Part shown: one piece after another, positions 38,601 to 53,600 of the stretch
Numbering within the stretch: the stretch's first letter is position 1
Layout: the number at the start of each line of letters is the position of its first letter
Assembly: GCA_026874595.1 (NCBI GenBank)
Contig: CM049309.1
Coordinates: forward strand, 74,566,426 to 74,630,425
Source: Sipunculus nudus
Lineage: Eukaryota; Annelida; Sipuncula; Golfingiida; Sipunculidae
Length of the DNA stretch: 64,000 bases
Direction: 5' to 3'
Notes under the pieces: generated by a model
Seen by the model: only the letters and a program-made list of their open reading frames with translations
Database searches by the model: none
Told to the model about the DNA's origin: nothing
Program-made: the position numbers and the translations under genes

Positions 38601-41600
38601 GGCCAACATGAAGATGGGATACAAGTTTTGGCAGTTACCCCTGCAGAAAATTCCCAGCTGCGGGACCCACACAAGAAACATGTCTACCGTGTTCTCCCTT
38701 CCTCCACGCTTACCTTTATATCCGAGTCGTACAGACTTGTGTTCCTACTTGATCTCAGCCCATCTATTCTTGCTGTGGTAAGTAAATATATTATTATATT
38801 TATTATCTATAAAACTTGATATTTATTGCCCCTGCAATGAATGTGGCTTTGGTTCTTGATGAAATCAAATTCACTCTGTTTGTCTGCTAGCCTGATGTTT
38901 ATTCAATACAACATTAAAAAAATTTATTTATCCTATAGGACTCACTTCCACAAAACTTCTTTAAACCACATATTATTAAAAAAAATATTTCATTTACAAG
39001 CAAGCTATTTAAATCCTCCAGTTCAAGGACTGATTGTAACCAATAAGTGATGTTCTTGTGGTGCCATTTTTAGCTCAACTGACTGAAAGTCATCCGAGCT
39101 ATAGCGATCACTCTTTGTCCGGTTGTCTGTTTACAGGGCACAAATTGTAACTGCTGGGCCTAAAAACTTCTCACTGAACATCCATTGAGGTCAATGGAAA
39201 ATCTCCATGGAAATCTGAAATTAGATCACTGTGACCTATATTCTTCAAGCTGATGGGCTCACAAATACTCCCCATTATAATTAAAAATTTGATACAAAAG
39301 CTCCATTATCTGAATACTTATAAATTGATTTCCATGATTTTTCCCATGCATATTTATCATGGAGTGTTTCATCAGTTTCTGAAGACTGGTGGCACAATCT
39401 GTATTTTTGTCTAATTTTTACGCATTTGTTTCTTTATTTTTGAGACCTTCAAATGAAGAAGTCTGCATGTTATAAGGGAACAAACTGAAACAATTAGACC
39501 TAAAACTTCTGACTGAACAGCCAGGGAGGTCCTAGGCAATTCTCCTTAGAAACCTGAAACTAGGTCATTATAACCTATATTCTGCAAGTGACTGGTAAAA
39601 AAATTATGATTTTTGGCCCCCAGACAGTCAGAAAGGGCACAGTTTCTATAATTTAGACCTAGAAACTTCTAACTGAACATCCATAGAGGTCTTAAGTAAT
39701 TCTCCTTGGAAACCTGAAATTAGATCATAGTGACCTATATTCTGTGAGCTAATGGCTGAAAACAAGGTTTTGAATACCCAGAGAGTCAGATGGGACATAA
39801 TTCAGCGGTCAAAATAATGGGGTTTTACTCGTCAAAAATGACCCAAATTGGCTGGGACAAGCCCAGTACAATTTGAGGTCGTCCTGTGGGACAACCTGGC
39901 ATCAAGTACCATGCTGCAGAGAAAAGGTCTTGTAAAGCAGAAAGTTGGAAAATTGTTTCTTCTAAAATTAGTAAATCGCAATGCCTACCAAACTCTGTCT
40001 AAAGTCCTTTACTCAGACAAATCTTTATTTGACAACATGCTCGAAACAACAAAGGAATAAGGTAAAACACCATCATTTTCTCAGTATTGTTTGTGATTCA
40101 GACACCCAGTGACTCATTGTTTCTTTTACAAAAGAGGCACATCGATGCCCCCTGTATCAAATTTGACACCGCCAATGTGAAAATGCTCTTATTATTTACC
40201 GCCATTGTAAAAATAGTAAACTCTGAAAAAATGAATGATCGCCTTGTGTTGTCTCTAAATTTGTGTTAAACTTTGTTAAATGATTGACAATTGTTCATGT
40301 GATCATTAATTCCTGTGCTGGTTCAGTTGACAGAACAAATGAGTACATATGTCCCCTAATTGGTAACCAAGTGACAGTGACAATGCGACATGTCATTGGT
40401 TCATTTCAACTCATTTTCATAGACTGAGATGGCACTTCTTCCGAATATTGGCGAGCAGCTACTTTGCATACAAGCTGCCAATTAATGAGGTCTTACGGAA
40501 AATGCAAATTTACAGGACATAGGGTAAATTCGAAGGATCTCAGATCAGTGCTTATGAAGGGTTACTTAGTCAGAGGCCACATTCATAGCCGGTAAGGAGC
40601 CTCTTATTTCTCTAGTAAAACTAGAAAATTTTTATTATATATGCGCTTTCTATAAACCCCATGGATTAAAAAGTTTATGTGCAGAACTGCGTTCTTATCT
40701 GACAAGCCCCTGCATATGACTGTCCACCCACACGGTTTTGCGGGCACATCTGAACATTGGTTCTAGAGACAGGTGTACAGGCATATATGCCACGTCAGAC
40801 ATTTCTTCAAACAAGCCGTGAATTTTAAACATATTGTATCAGCAAGGGATGAAAAATTCTAAAAGATTTTTTTAAAATTGTACTTCTTGACTTTATTATT
40901 CAAATTTAATCCACCAATAGGCCCACAATATATATATAGAAAAATTCATTATAATTTTAAAACATCATTTACATCTGTCAGTTTGGTACCAAGGAATTTT
41001 CAAAATAATTAATGTTATTTTTAACAAAGCAGGTTTTTGACAAATGGAAAACGAAGATTCCATGCGCAGAATAGCAGGACACCTTGAATACATAATCCTG
41101 GTTCCTGGGGCCCCATAGACAGGGTGTATAACCCCGGGAAAAAGGACGTTGGATATCTAAAGAGTTGTTGTATGATATACAGACTTTGTATAAAGGTAGT
41201 GTTACTAACCATTTCTGTCACAAAATTATAGAAGAGATATGTATATATAAATACAAACAATATTACATTAATAAATATTCAGTTCACTTGAGTTAATAAC
41301 TCCCTGCAGGATACAGAAATTCACATGTAACATAACCAATTCATGAATGAACAAGGATACTCTAACGTTTAAATACATGCATTTATAAGAAATGGAATAT
41401 GAATAATATATTTTTTGCAAAACAAATATGACGACCTCAATTTCACTAGGAAGACTTAAAATAAATTGAGGTCATCCCGAAAGACAACCACAAATTTTCA
41501 AACATTTTTATCCCTGCAATTTGTAACCATTTGGCCTAGAATCTTCTAATATGACCTTCAGGGAGGTCCTGGATAAATGTCCTTGGAAATATGAAATTAG

Positions 41601-44600
41601 GTCTGCAACTTTTTATTTTGTGAGCTATAGGAAAAAAACATGATTTGTGCACACTGAATGTCAGATACTCATAAATTGTATCTGTTAGCTGTAGAATCTT
41701 CTTATCTTATAACCAAGGAAGTCTTGGGCAAACTTTGATGGAAACCTGAAATTAGGTAATGATTACTATATTCTTTGAGCAACAAGCAAAAAGCATGATT
41801 AGGAGCACCCAGACAGTCAGGCAGGGCAAACTTTACTGTTTGCCCTACAACCGTCTAATATGACATCCAGGGAGGTCCTTGGCAATTCTCCTTTAAATCC
41901 TGAAATTAGGTAACTATGACCTATATTCCCTGAGCAGTGGGCAGGAAACCTAATTTTGAGCTCTCAGAAGGCCAGACAGGTCACAAATTTTAACTGATGG
42001 ATCTAGAAAGCCCTTTCTTAATGTAAAGGTAAGTCATTAAATATGACCTATAGGCCTATTCTGTGAGTTATGTGAAACAACATGAGTTGAGTTCGCCATA
42101 AGTCATATTGACACAAGTCATAGCCATTTGATGACACGTAGAAACTTCTAACTTAGCATCTAAGGAGTTCTTAGTAAAATCTTCTTGCAAACCTTAAATA
42201 AGATTGCTGTTATTATTTTCTGAGGATTATTGTTAAGAAACATGATTTTTAGCTCAGCTGACTATAAGTCATCTGAGCTATAGTCATGGTCCATTGTCCG
42301 TCGTCCGTCCGTCTGTCCGTCCATCCGTAAGACTGGCACGTTTCAACACCGTTGGACCTACCAATCTGAAATTTTGCATACAGTTAGATGTCCCCAAAAT
42401 ATCCTACCATGCCGAAAATTGGGTCAATAGGACTTCGTTCCTTCGCGATATTAAGGAAAAACCTCAATTTTTTATTAGAAATCTATTTTCACACTTCAGG
42501 ACTGCCTAATATCAAAACCACTCATCTGGTTTTCTTCATATTTACAATAAATATTCCTCTATATAGTTCCTATGTACATGCCAGAAATTAAGTCAGTATT
42601 ATTTAATTTAAAAAGTTATGGGCCCAAAACATAATGGACTTTGTAAAAAAAATCAGGAAGATATTTGGTCACTTAAAAGCAAAAGTGACTTTTTTTCAGT
42701 AAACAACTTTAATTAATCAAAATTTAATTGTTTACCAAATATTAAATCAAAATCTGTTAAATTTTTTTAATTACTGGCAAAAATATAAAATTGGTACCTT
42801 AAATTTTGCCCAACTTTGGCCACAGCACGTTTTTTTCGTGTAAGTACTGTGGATTTAATTTTCACAGCATGTACACATAAGGATTTAATTTGTTAAAATC
42901 TGAAATTTGAAAATAAAATCTGAAAAATTAGGCTAGTTATTGAATTTTTTGGAGGCTCTTGTTGTATTCCCTTACATTGTCAAGCAGTCCACTTTGATGA
43001 CTGTAGGTCATTCAGTGCACATCTCTATGCTCCCCAGGCCGTTGGCATAATTTTAGATGTCCCCAAATCTCCTACCATACCGAAAATTGGGTCATTAGGA
43101 CTTCGTTCCTTCGAGATTTTAAGGAAAAACCTCCGTTTTCCATAAAAAAAAGTCATTGTTACACTTCAAGGCTGCCTCATATCAAAACCACTGATCTGTT
43201 TTTGATCATATTTAGTATTCACATTCTTTCATACATTTTCTATGAACATACCAAAAATTAGGTCAGTATTGGGTATTATTTTGAAGTTATGGGCCAAAAT
43301 ATAATGCAATTTTTTAAAAAATCAGGAAATATATTTACTCACCTAACATGTGAATTGCTGAACCTAGAGACTTTTTTTCAGGAATATAACTATTTAATCA
43401 AGATTCAATTGTTTACCCAAAATTAGATATGAATTTTGCAAATTTTTCAAGTTATTAGCATTAATAAGAAATCAATACCTTAAATTTTGTCCAACTTTGG
43501 CACTTAATTTAATTTTCACAGCATATATATATATAAGGACTTAATCTTTTAAAATCTGAAATTTCAAAGAAATTGATTGGAAAGAATAGCTTTTATTCAT
43601 GTCTTCATACACCATGTCAAGTGTTGTTTACATCTAGCCCACCTAGTAGTACAGCCTTCACTTACATTATGTAACCCACCCCAGGCAGCTTGCCTTGGCT
43701 CAGCTTGGCCACTACCAGCAGGCTTCCCCTCTGCCCTGCACTCCCCCCCCCCCCCCCAGATGGTGCATAAACTAGATGAATGTTATTGTATCCCCAGACA
43801 AAGTTGGGATACTATGGTTTCACGACGGTCCCGCCGCAGAAAAACCTTGTGAGCGGGATAACTCAAAAAATATTTCACTGATCTTTTTCAAACTTTACAT
43901 TTGTATAGATATAGGTAAAGGGAGGAAGCCTATTTAAAATGGGGCCATGACCTATGCTAGGAGAGTGACCTTGACCTTGAATAGGTCCATTTTTGCTGAA
44001 AATAACACAAATTCTTAAATATCTCAAGTAAGCTTGCATGGACTGGTCCAAAAATCAAGGTGACCGAAGATCTTGGATAGCCTTGCGATATACCGGAAAC
44101 TGGTGGCGCCACCTATTATCCTTTTCTTGTTTTCACGCCTTTTAATACCCCCATAATTGCCACTTGACAGTACTGTAAGCATTATAAGTCAAAAACTAAT
44201 GGACAGATTTCTTTTATATTATGCACATGTAGAGAGATGGGTTATCGGATGAGGTCTATTTACATTTGGGTCATGACCTTTATCATGAGAGTGGCCTTAT
44301 TTGGTGAAAACCACACACCTCTTATGATATCTCCAGTTTTGATAGCCATATGGATTTAAAACATGACTTATGTATGGCCCACCACTAAAGTAAGAACCCT
44401 ATAGGTTCTAGGGTCATGAGGTCAAAGGTCAAGGTCACTGGACTCGCATCTTAAAAGATCCTGTGGATGCATTTTAAGCCAAACTTTCATCCCAGGTCTT
44501 CCATCTTGAATGTATAGCTCACTTGCCAATAGTGGATGATCCATATCAATGTTGGGGTCACAAGGTCAGAGGTCAAGGCCACAGGAGCTATCTGTCAAAA

Positions 44601-47600
44601 AATTAGTTTCTGGATGATAATTCCTGCTTTTATTAATGTATTGATTTCAAACTTGACTTATATATGTCCTATTGAAAAAGCAAGACTCCAATTGATTTTG
44701 GGGTCATGAGGTCAAAGGTCAAGGTCACGGGACACATCTTTAAAAAGATTGTGGATGCATTTTCAGCCAAACATTTCATCTCAGACCTTTCATCTTGCAC
44801 ATATAGTTCATCTGCCCATAGAGGAAGACCCCTATCAATTTTGAGGTCACATGGTCAAAGGTGAAGGTCACAGGAGCCATCTGTCCAAAAATTAGTTTCT
44901 GGATGATAATTCCTGCTTTTATCGATGTATGGATTTCAAACGAGACTTGTATATGACCCATTGGAAAAGCAAGACCCAAAATGATTTTGGGGTCATGAGG
45001 TCAAAGGTCAAGGTCACAGGACACATCTTTAAAAAGATTGTGGATGCATTTTCAGCCAAATAATTCATCTCAGATCTTTCATCTTGCACATATAGTTCAC
45101 CTGCCAAGAGTGGAAGACCCCTTTCAATTTTGAGGTCACATGGTCAAAGGTGAAGGTCACAGGAGCCATCTGTCCAAAAATTTTTCTGGATGATAATTCC
45201 TGCTTTTATTGATGTATAGATTTCAAACTTGACTTGTATATGTCCCATTGGAAAAGCAAGACCCAAATTGATTTTGGGGTCATGAGGTCAAAGGTCAAGG
45301 TCACAGGACCAACATCTTCAAAAAGATTGTGGATTGATAGATGGAAGAAACAATAATTGCTTGCCAAGTGTCAGTATATGCTGCTAAAAATGGGGGCCTA
45401 TTCTTAAAGGGGGGGCCTACTATGTCTGGGGATACTCTGGCACCTGCGGTGCCAAGAAATGTCTAGTTGTTTTCTGTATTTGATTCATTCTTATTCTAGG
45501 CTATGCTACATTTTAGATTTTGTATTGTACCACCAGGGTTACAATGATTAAAGTGTACATTTAATTGTGTCCACAAAGTGGTGTATTGCTATGAAAGTGT
45601 GGATGTTCATCAGATAAGTAATTCCTTGCTTCAGAAGAGTAAAAACTTCACCAGGTGTGAAATTGAATATTAATTCCAGTAATAAATTAAAACTGGGATA
45701 GTAATTAGCACAATGGTATTGTTTGTCCCTCATTCAACCAACAGTGTGTATACTTTATTTGACAAGATGTTTTATTTGATCAAATTTACTGAATCTTTTA
45801 TTTTGGTGAATAAAATTAAGCATGTACTGAAAACTCAAATGTGCAAAACTTTTTAATAGTGATTCAAGGAATATTCTTGTAGATGCCATGTTGTGGCATT
45901 ATTTTCTTTTAAATTCAGTTTAAACATTTGTGATTTAAAAATAATAAAATATATGTGTATGCATAATATGACCCAATATGAGCTACACTCTGGATATATG
46001 ATGATTGCAACTTTTGCAACAATTCTAATATTTTAACTTATAGTTTCAGTTTTTTACTCTGTATATATAATGATTGCAACTTTTGCAACAATTATAATAT
46101 TTTAACTTATATTTTCAGTTTTTTTTATTAAAAATTTATAAAACCTGTAAATAAAAAAATGATTCAGATAAAAACTTCTAAATGGAAAAAGTGGATATGC
46201 TTAAAAAAAATAGGCTTATATATAAACTTAAATGCATTTTTCCCTTGAAAGTGAAATAAAGGTATTAGTTCATTCTGTCCACTTGCCTGTCCATCTGTAA
46301 ATTTTCATATGGATCACAGTATCTCAAAACTTTTACTGTTTTTCTTCATGACAGTCTTGTCAGAGTATTAGTTTGCAATCATATATTTAGAACTTTACTA
46401 TAACCAAGTAGGAGGGCCCCCTTCCTCTTAGCTTTTCATATTCTTATATAAATGAAAAACATTACAATAGAATATTTCTACATCCACCTTCGTGCTGCCC
46501 TCACTTTTCCCTTCTCTGAACCCCATCCCAAAGTCAGCCTCAGTAAGCAAGAACAAGATGAATCAGATATATTCATACTTTAATATTTTGTATAACTATT
46601 GTCTGTCGTCCGTCCGGTCGTCTGGCCGTCTGTTAGCAGGGCACAAAATCGTAACTGCTATTCCTAGAAACTTCTAAGTGAACATCCAAGGTGGTCAATA
46701 AGAAATCTCCTTTGAAACCTGAAATTAGGTCACTGTGACCTATATCCTCCGAGCTATGGGGCTTGAAAGTACCTCCAAGAATAAGCAAAAATATAATACA
46801 AAATCTCCAATGTCTTGATAATTGATGCACGGATTGTCATGAAAGTTGCCTTGAATATTGACCATGACTAGTTTTGTCAGATCCCGAAAAGTGGGGGCAC
46901 CACCTGTATTTTTTGTTATTTTTACACATATTTTTCTATTTTTTAGCTCAGCTGACTATAAGTCATCTGAGCTATAGTCGTGGTCCATTGTCCGTCGTCC
47001 GTCCGTCTGTCCGTCCTTCCGTAGATGTGGCACGTTTTGAAACCGTAAGACCTAGGAATCCAAAATTCGGCATAATGTTAGATGTCCCCAAGATCTCCTA
47101 CCAAGCTGAAAACTGGGTCTTTTCAACTTCGTTCCTTTTAGAAATTAAGGAAAAACCTCAATTTTTTTTATTAAAAACCTATTTTTACACTTCAGGACTG
47201 CCTAATATCAAAACCACTCATCTGTTTTTCCTCATATATACCATAATTATTCCTCTATATAGTTCCTATGTACATGCCAGAAATTATGTCTGTATTATGT
47301 AAATTTAAAAAGTTATGGGCCCATACATAATGCATTTTGTAAAAAATCAGGAAAGATATTTGATCACTTAACACAAAATAAGTTAAAGCTATAAACTTTT
47401 TTTCCAGTAATATAACTTTGATTAATCAAAATTAAATTGTATACCCAAAATTAGATCAAAATCTTTTAAATTTTTTAAAATATTACCAAAAATAAAAAAT
47501 TGGTACCTTAAATTTTGCTCAACTTTGACCATGGCACGTTTTTTTTCCTGTAAGTACTGTGGATTTAATTTTCACAGCATGTTTTTTTTAGCATTTTGTC

Positions 47601-50600
47601 TGTAAACACCAAAAATTTGAAACCAGTTGATCAAAAACTGTAGATTTTATTCAAGTTTTCAAGCACCATGTAACATATTGTTTACATCAAACTAGTGTCA
47701 TGCAGTTTGCAAGTGCTCAGCTCCCCAGCTTCAGCTCTCAGTTCCTAAAATTTGGCATGCAATTAGATGTCTCAATAATCCCCTACCATGCCAAAAATTT
47801 GGTCACTAGGACTTAATACCTTCGAGATATTAATGAAAAACTTCATTTTTCCATTAAAAACCCATTGTTACACTTCAAGACTGCCTAATATCAAAACCAC
47901 TGATCTGACTTTAATCATATATAATATACATATTTTTCTATACATTCTCTATGCACATGCCAGAAATGATGTCAGTATTGCGTAATTGTTTTAAGTTATT
48001 GGCCCAAACATAATGCACTTTGTAAAAAATCAAGAAATATATTTACTCCCTTAACAAGAGGATTGCTGAAGCTAGAGATTTTTTGTCAGGGATGTAACAT
48101 TATTTAATCAAGATTCAATTGAATACCCAAAATTAGTTCTAAATTTTTCAAATTTTATAAGTTATTAGTATAAATATAAAATTAGTACCTTAAATTTTGC
48201 CCAACTTTGACCATGGCATGTTTGTTTCCTGTGAGCACTGTTGATATAATTTTCATATCATGCACACATAAAGATTTCAGCTTTTTAGTTTAAAAAGCTG
48301 AAAGAAATTGGCCAAAAATTGTAGCTTTTATTAATGTTTTAATGAGACCATGTCAGACTTTGGCTCTCTGTAGCACCTCTTGAGTCACCTGTATGTTGAC
48401 CTTGTTGAACTTTCAGCAAATTATGCATGCTTGAGGGGAGCCATAAACTTGGGCTCCAGGCAGCTTATTATATAATGGCCAGCCACAGTTGATCCAGGTG
48501 TCCAACCCAACTCATCTAGTAGTTTTAACCAACAACGTAACAATAAACAATAAATTAATTAATTTTTATTGGTTTTTAATAACAAATTAAAGAAAAATAG
48601 AAAAGGAATTTGTTAGTTGATAATAACAGGAAATTAACTTGCAGTTACCGATGATATAAGAATCTTGTATCGATGGATAGAATGTCACGTATTCCAAATA
48701 ACACCATGCAGTCACCTATGGTATTTTTCAGTTCAATTTTAATGATAAAAAAGTAAATCATATTATTCATTACTAATCATTAGGGATCATATGAAGGAAA
48801 TTAATAATAGACAAAGATGCAGTTGATAATATTATTATCTAGATTCCTACTGTGTCTATAGTTAGTACATTGATGTGAAATTAGTCCAAAATGAATATAT
48901 AACATTTTTTTTTAATATAAATAAAAGCCATAAAACCAGGTACTTATGATCATTATTTAAATGTGTGAATTTTGTATATTCTGGATTCTCAACATCATTG
49001 TTTGGTGAAAACTGAATAAATACCAGACATGGTGCGAATACTTTGCAATTGTATTTAAACACAAATATGAATATGTACTCTATTATAAAATTTCTTTCAT
49101 AAGAATGGGAATTCAGGTAAAAATGAAAGTATATGAATACCAGTGCAAATACTTTCAAAATGTATTAATGAATCCATTCATGAAAATATTCTTTAATATT
49201 ATTTTAATAATCATTTCAGTTATATTTTATTATTATCTAATTATTTTTAATAAAAATTATATTTGGGACAATATTTGTAATTTTTTTAATAAATAGTTAA
49301 ACTCTTATATTATATGTTCTGCTTATAAGTTATATGGCCAAGTCAAAATCTGTGTGACAATCACACTCCATTTGTTAATAAAATAAATGAAATTAATCCT
49401 CTTTCCTGTCTCCAAAGGTACTATCAAAATCATACATAAGCTAAACAACAACAACTCATAATACAGCTTATTTTTATTACCACATAAAACCAGCATGTGC
49501 CTCATTTCTAAATCATATTTTTTTATCATATATAACAGCTGAGCGCCGTGACCCATAGGTCCCTTGTTTTACTATAAAATGACTACAATCATGTCAGTTT
49601 CTCAGCTGTAATTACATCTAGTGTCCCAAAACCTGGTGTGTTAATTGATCACAAGTGGATGCCATATAGTTGGCACCCTGTCTGTCTGTCTGTTTGTCCG
49701 TCTAGCTGTCCATCCGTCCATCCACACAAATTTGTTTCCAGATGAGAACTCCAGGTTTGATTGACACATGGATTTCAAACTTGATTTACATGTGGCCCAC
49801 CATTAAAACAAGAACCTAAATGATTTGGGGGTCACAAGGTCAAAGGTCAAGGTCACATGACTCATTTCTTAAAAAAGAATGCATATGCATTTGAATCCAA
49901 ACTTTTCATCCCAAACCGTCCATCTTCAAGATATTCCTAACCTGCCAATAGGGGAAGATTCTGTTCAATTTTAGGGTCATGAGGTCAAAGGTCAAGGTCA
50001 CAGTACCCACTTATTTAGAAAGACTGTGGATGCATTTTAAGCCAACTTTTCATCCCAAACCTTCCATCTTGCACATATAGCTTAGCTGCCAATAGGGGAA
50101 GAACCTGATTGATTTGGGGGTCACAAGGTCAATGGTCATGGTCAGAGGGGCCCATCTGTCCACATATTTGTTTCTGGATGATAACTCCAGTTTGGATTGA
50201 CATATTGGTTTCAGTTTTGAATTATATATGACCAACCAATAATGTAAGGATCCTGTTGATTTAGGGGCCATAAGGCCAAAGGTCAAGGTCACAGGACCCA
50301 CTTCTTCTATCTTCCACCTTCTATCTTCCACTGTTGCTCACCTGCCAATAGTGGAAGTAACTTATGGATTTTTGGGTCACATGATCAAAAGTCAAGGTCA
50401 TGGGGGCCATCAATCCACATATTAGTTTCCAGATGACAGGACCCACTACTTTAGGAAGATTGTGGATGCATTTTAAGCCAAACTTTTCATCTCAATCCTT
50501 CCATCATCAACATATGGTGCACCTGCCAATAGGGGCAGTTTCCTTTTGATTTTGGGGTAACAAGGTCAAAGGTTAAGGTCACAGGGCCCATCCATTCACA

Positions 50601-53600
50601 AATTAGTTTATGGATGATAACTCCAGTTTGGGTAGACAGGTTTGCTTCAAACTGATCGCAGGACCAATATTTTGGAAAACCTCATAAACATATATCCTTA
50701 TAGACAAATGCAGCTGAGCGTCAAGACCCATGGGCCCCTAGTTTACACAACACTTGGTGTGTGTGTCTTGGTGTGTTAAAGTGGTGTGATGTGATTTGTG
50801 CTTGTTACGCCATCTGGTGTGGGTGTGTGATGTCATTCTTCATGATGTTTTCAACAGGACCACAGGAGCCCACAGCTTTTGGTTGAAGAATTTTACAACA
50901 CTCTTGCCACAACTGCTGCGGCATTAGTGGAACCTGTAAGTAGCCTGTGAATTGTGAAAGGCCTTAGAATTGATTCAGTAATCGATTTTTTACCTTCATT
51001 CAGGTCTCCATTCAGTTATTACTTCTTTTAAATAAATTCAATTATTTTATCATAACAGATGTTAGTCAGTTTAAGCAAGTAAAAGAGCCATGCTGCTCTC
51101 TCTCTGATCACTGCTGCTATTTTTGTTTCTTTATAAGTTGAGGGGTCTGCTGGAAAGTTAAAAAAATACTCTTTAGTTCAAAGAGCTGTTCATGTTGAAT
51201 GATCTAATTTTAACATTAATAATATTTGAAAAGAAAGCTTGCTATGATATATCTAATTAATGTGTATTTTTTTAGTTTGCAATGTAATTTAATGTCAGAG
51301 AGTTGATATTTCTATTCACCTAAAGATGAAATTACAAACAAATAATTGTATAAAAATGTAAAAATTGAAAGGGAGCTTTATTCAGATGCTGATATCAGCT
51401 GGTGTAATTCAAACTGAAAGTTTTCCTTCACATTGACATAATATCCTGAGCATAATTACATGTCATATTATTACATTAATAGGACATAAGTAGCTATAGG
51501 GCATTATTCTGATTTTTAAAATGTGAAATGTTGTGATAAAGCTTTTGTAGATTATATGATGTACTTAACTTGATTGGATGATGACATTTTATAAGTTACA
51601 GTATCTACCCTAATATGTTATAACATAAATTCCATTATATTTTGGTTCCAGTTTAGCCCTCCAGGTAGCAGTGTATCCCTTGTGCCTGACCTGTTTGTGA
51701 CAGTGATTGCCCATGTTCCACTTGTCCATTGCAAGGCCAATCAGGTGCGGAACTTTTTCAGATTCTAAAACCCTCTTGAACCCTGTATTACATTATTGAA
51801 ATATTTTCTCTTGTGATAATTATGACATGTGACACTTTCCCATTTGTCAGGTGTAACAGATATAACAGAAATACCTGAAGAAGCTGATAATTTGAGTTCA
51901 TTTAAATATGGTCTATCCCTTTTTGCAGGGATTAGTAATTCCTTACTTCTAACATTCTCTGTATCTGCACATAAAATTGGTAGAGGGTTAAATGTAAAAT
52001 TCAATTATTTAGAAAAAAAAAATTAATGATATGTTTCTTAGGCATTTTTTTTTTAAATGATGGGGGTGGGTTATTTTATTTTTTTTTAACGTGAAAAAGC
52101 GTAAACTATCAAATTATTTCTCAGGCACTGGCATAGAATTGACTAATAAAGATAAAAATATGAGATAATAAATGATGTATCGGTCAAATTTGTCAAAAGA
52201 TTGAAAGGATCTTCAAAATATGTGACAATTTTATTTCTTTATGTGAAATAATAACATATAAAGCTGATAATATAGTACCTCTGGTGTCAAAATCTCGCAG
52301 TGGATGCCGGAAAAGATGGGCCTCACTGATGGCCATGACAAAGGGGATATCCCATCAAAATGCATTATGGTCATGGCGTTGTTAAAACAAGATCTGAGAT
52401 CATTTAATAAAGGAATAAAATTGAAATTTCTTTCTTTAAGTCTGATATAATTTTTGTTGACATTTCTTATTTAAATTTTAATTGCAAAAGAAGTATGATG
52501 GAAGTTGGTTCAAAAACAATTTCTGCTGATGGGCTGCGTTGGCAGCCATGTTGGATCTCACAGAACAGTCACAAAGCATGGAAATAGGGAAGGAACGCAA
52601 ATAATTTCTCTTTGTGGGATGAAATATCACATTTGAATTCAATCACACCAAAATTTGAGCAATTCCAAGTGTTTATATAAAGGTCAGTATATGTTTTTAT
52701 TGAAATTGGGCATATTAACACATCGTTAGCTCACTTGGAACTCCTCAGCCAAAATTGTAGGTTACTTTCGATTGTCTCGCAGGATAGGCAAGATGTCCCG
52801 AGTGTGTGCGCAATGGACACTGGTGTCGCATGGTGGCCCTTAAAGATAATGACCACAGTGTCATATAATACAAAATTATTTTCAACCCACTTTCTGTAAA
52901 ATGATGGTGACAACAAGCATAATAACCTTCTGTTAAGATAAACCTGCTGAAAACCAATTAGATATCCTTCTATTTCAGGTACTGGTCCAAGGGTTTCACC
53001 TAACCAGTGGGTCTATTGGTGAATTTCTCCACATCACAAGGACACAGCTTGATAAAGTAGAAAAGTTTGCTGCTGAATCCTTCTCTGATATGTTCAGTAA
53101 ACCAGGATTAGAGGTGAGTGTTCTCATTTTTAGCTCAGCTGACTATAACTCATCTGAGCTATAGTCGTGGTCCATTGTCCATCATCCGTCCGTCTGTCCG
53201 TCCGTCCGTCCGTCTGTCCGTCCGTAAGACTGGCACATTTCTACACCGTTGGACCTACGAATCTGAAATTCGGCATACAGTTTGATGTCCCCAAAATCTC
53301 CTATTATGCCAAAAATTGGGTCAATAGGACTTTGTTCCTTCGAGAAATTAAGGAAAAACCTCAGTTTTTTATTAGAAATCTATTTTCACACTTCAGGACT
53401 GCCTAATATCAAAACCACTCATCTGGTTTTCTTCCTATTTACTATAAATATTCCTCTATATAGTTCCTATGTACATGCCAGAAATTAAGTCAGTATAATT
53501 TAATTTAAAAAAGTTATGCGCCCAAACATATTGGACTTTGTAAAAAAAACAGGTAAGATATTTGGTCACTTAAGACCAAAAGTGTTATAGGTAGGGACTT

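Noticed and set aside
42294-42509. Serine/valine/arginine/proline-rich frames at the heads of dispersed elements (also 46874, 53167)
   Set aside because: They are the GTCC/GTCT tetranucleotide read as codons; copies do not conserve the frame.
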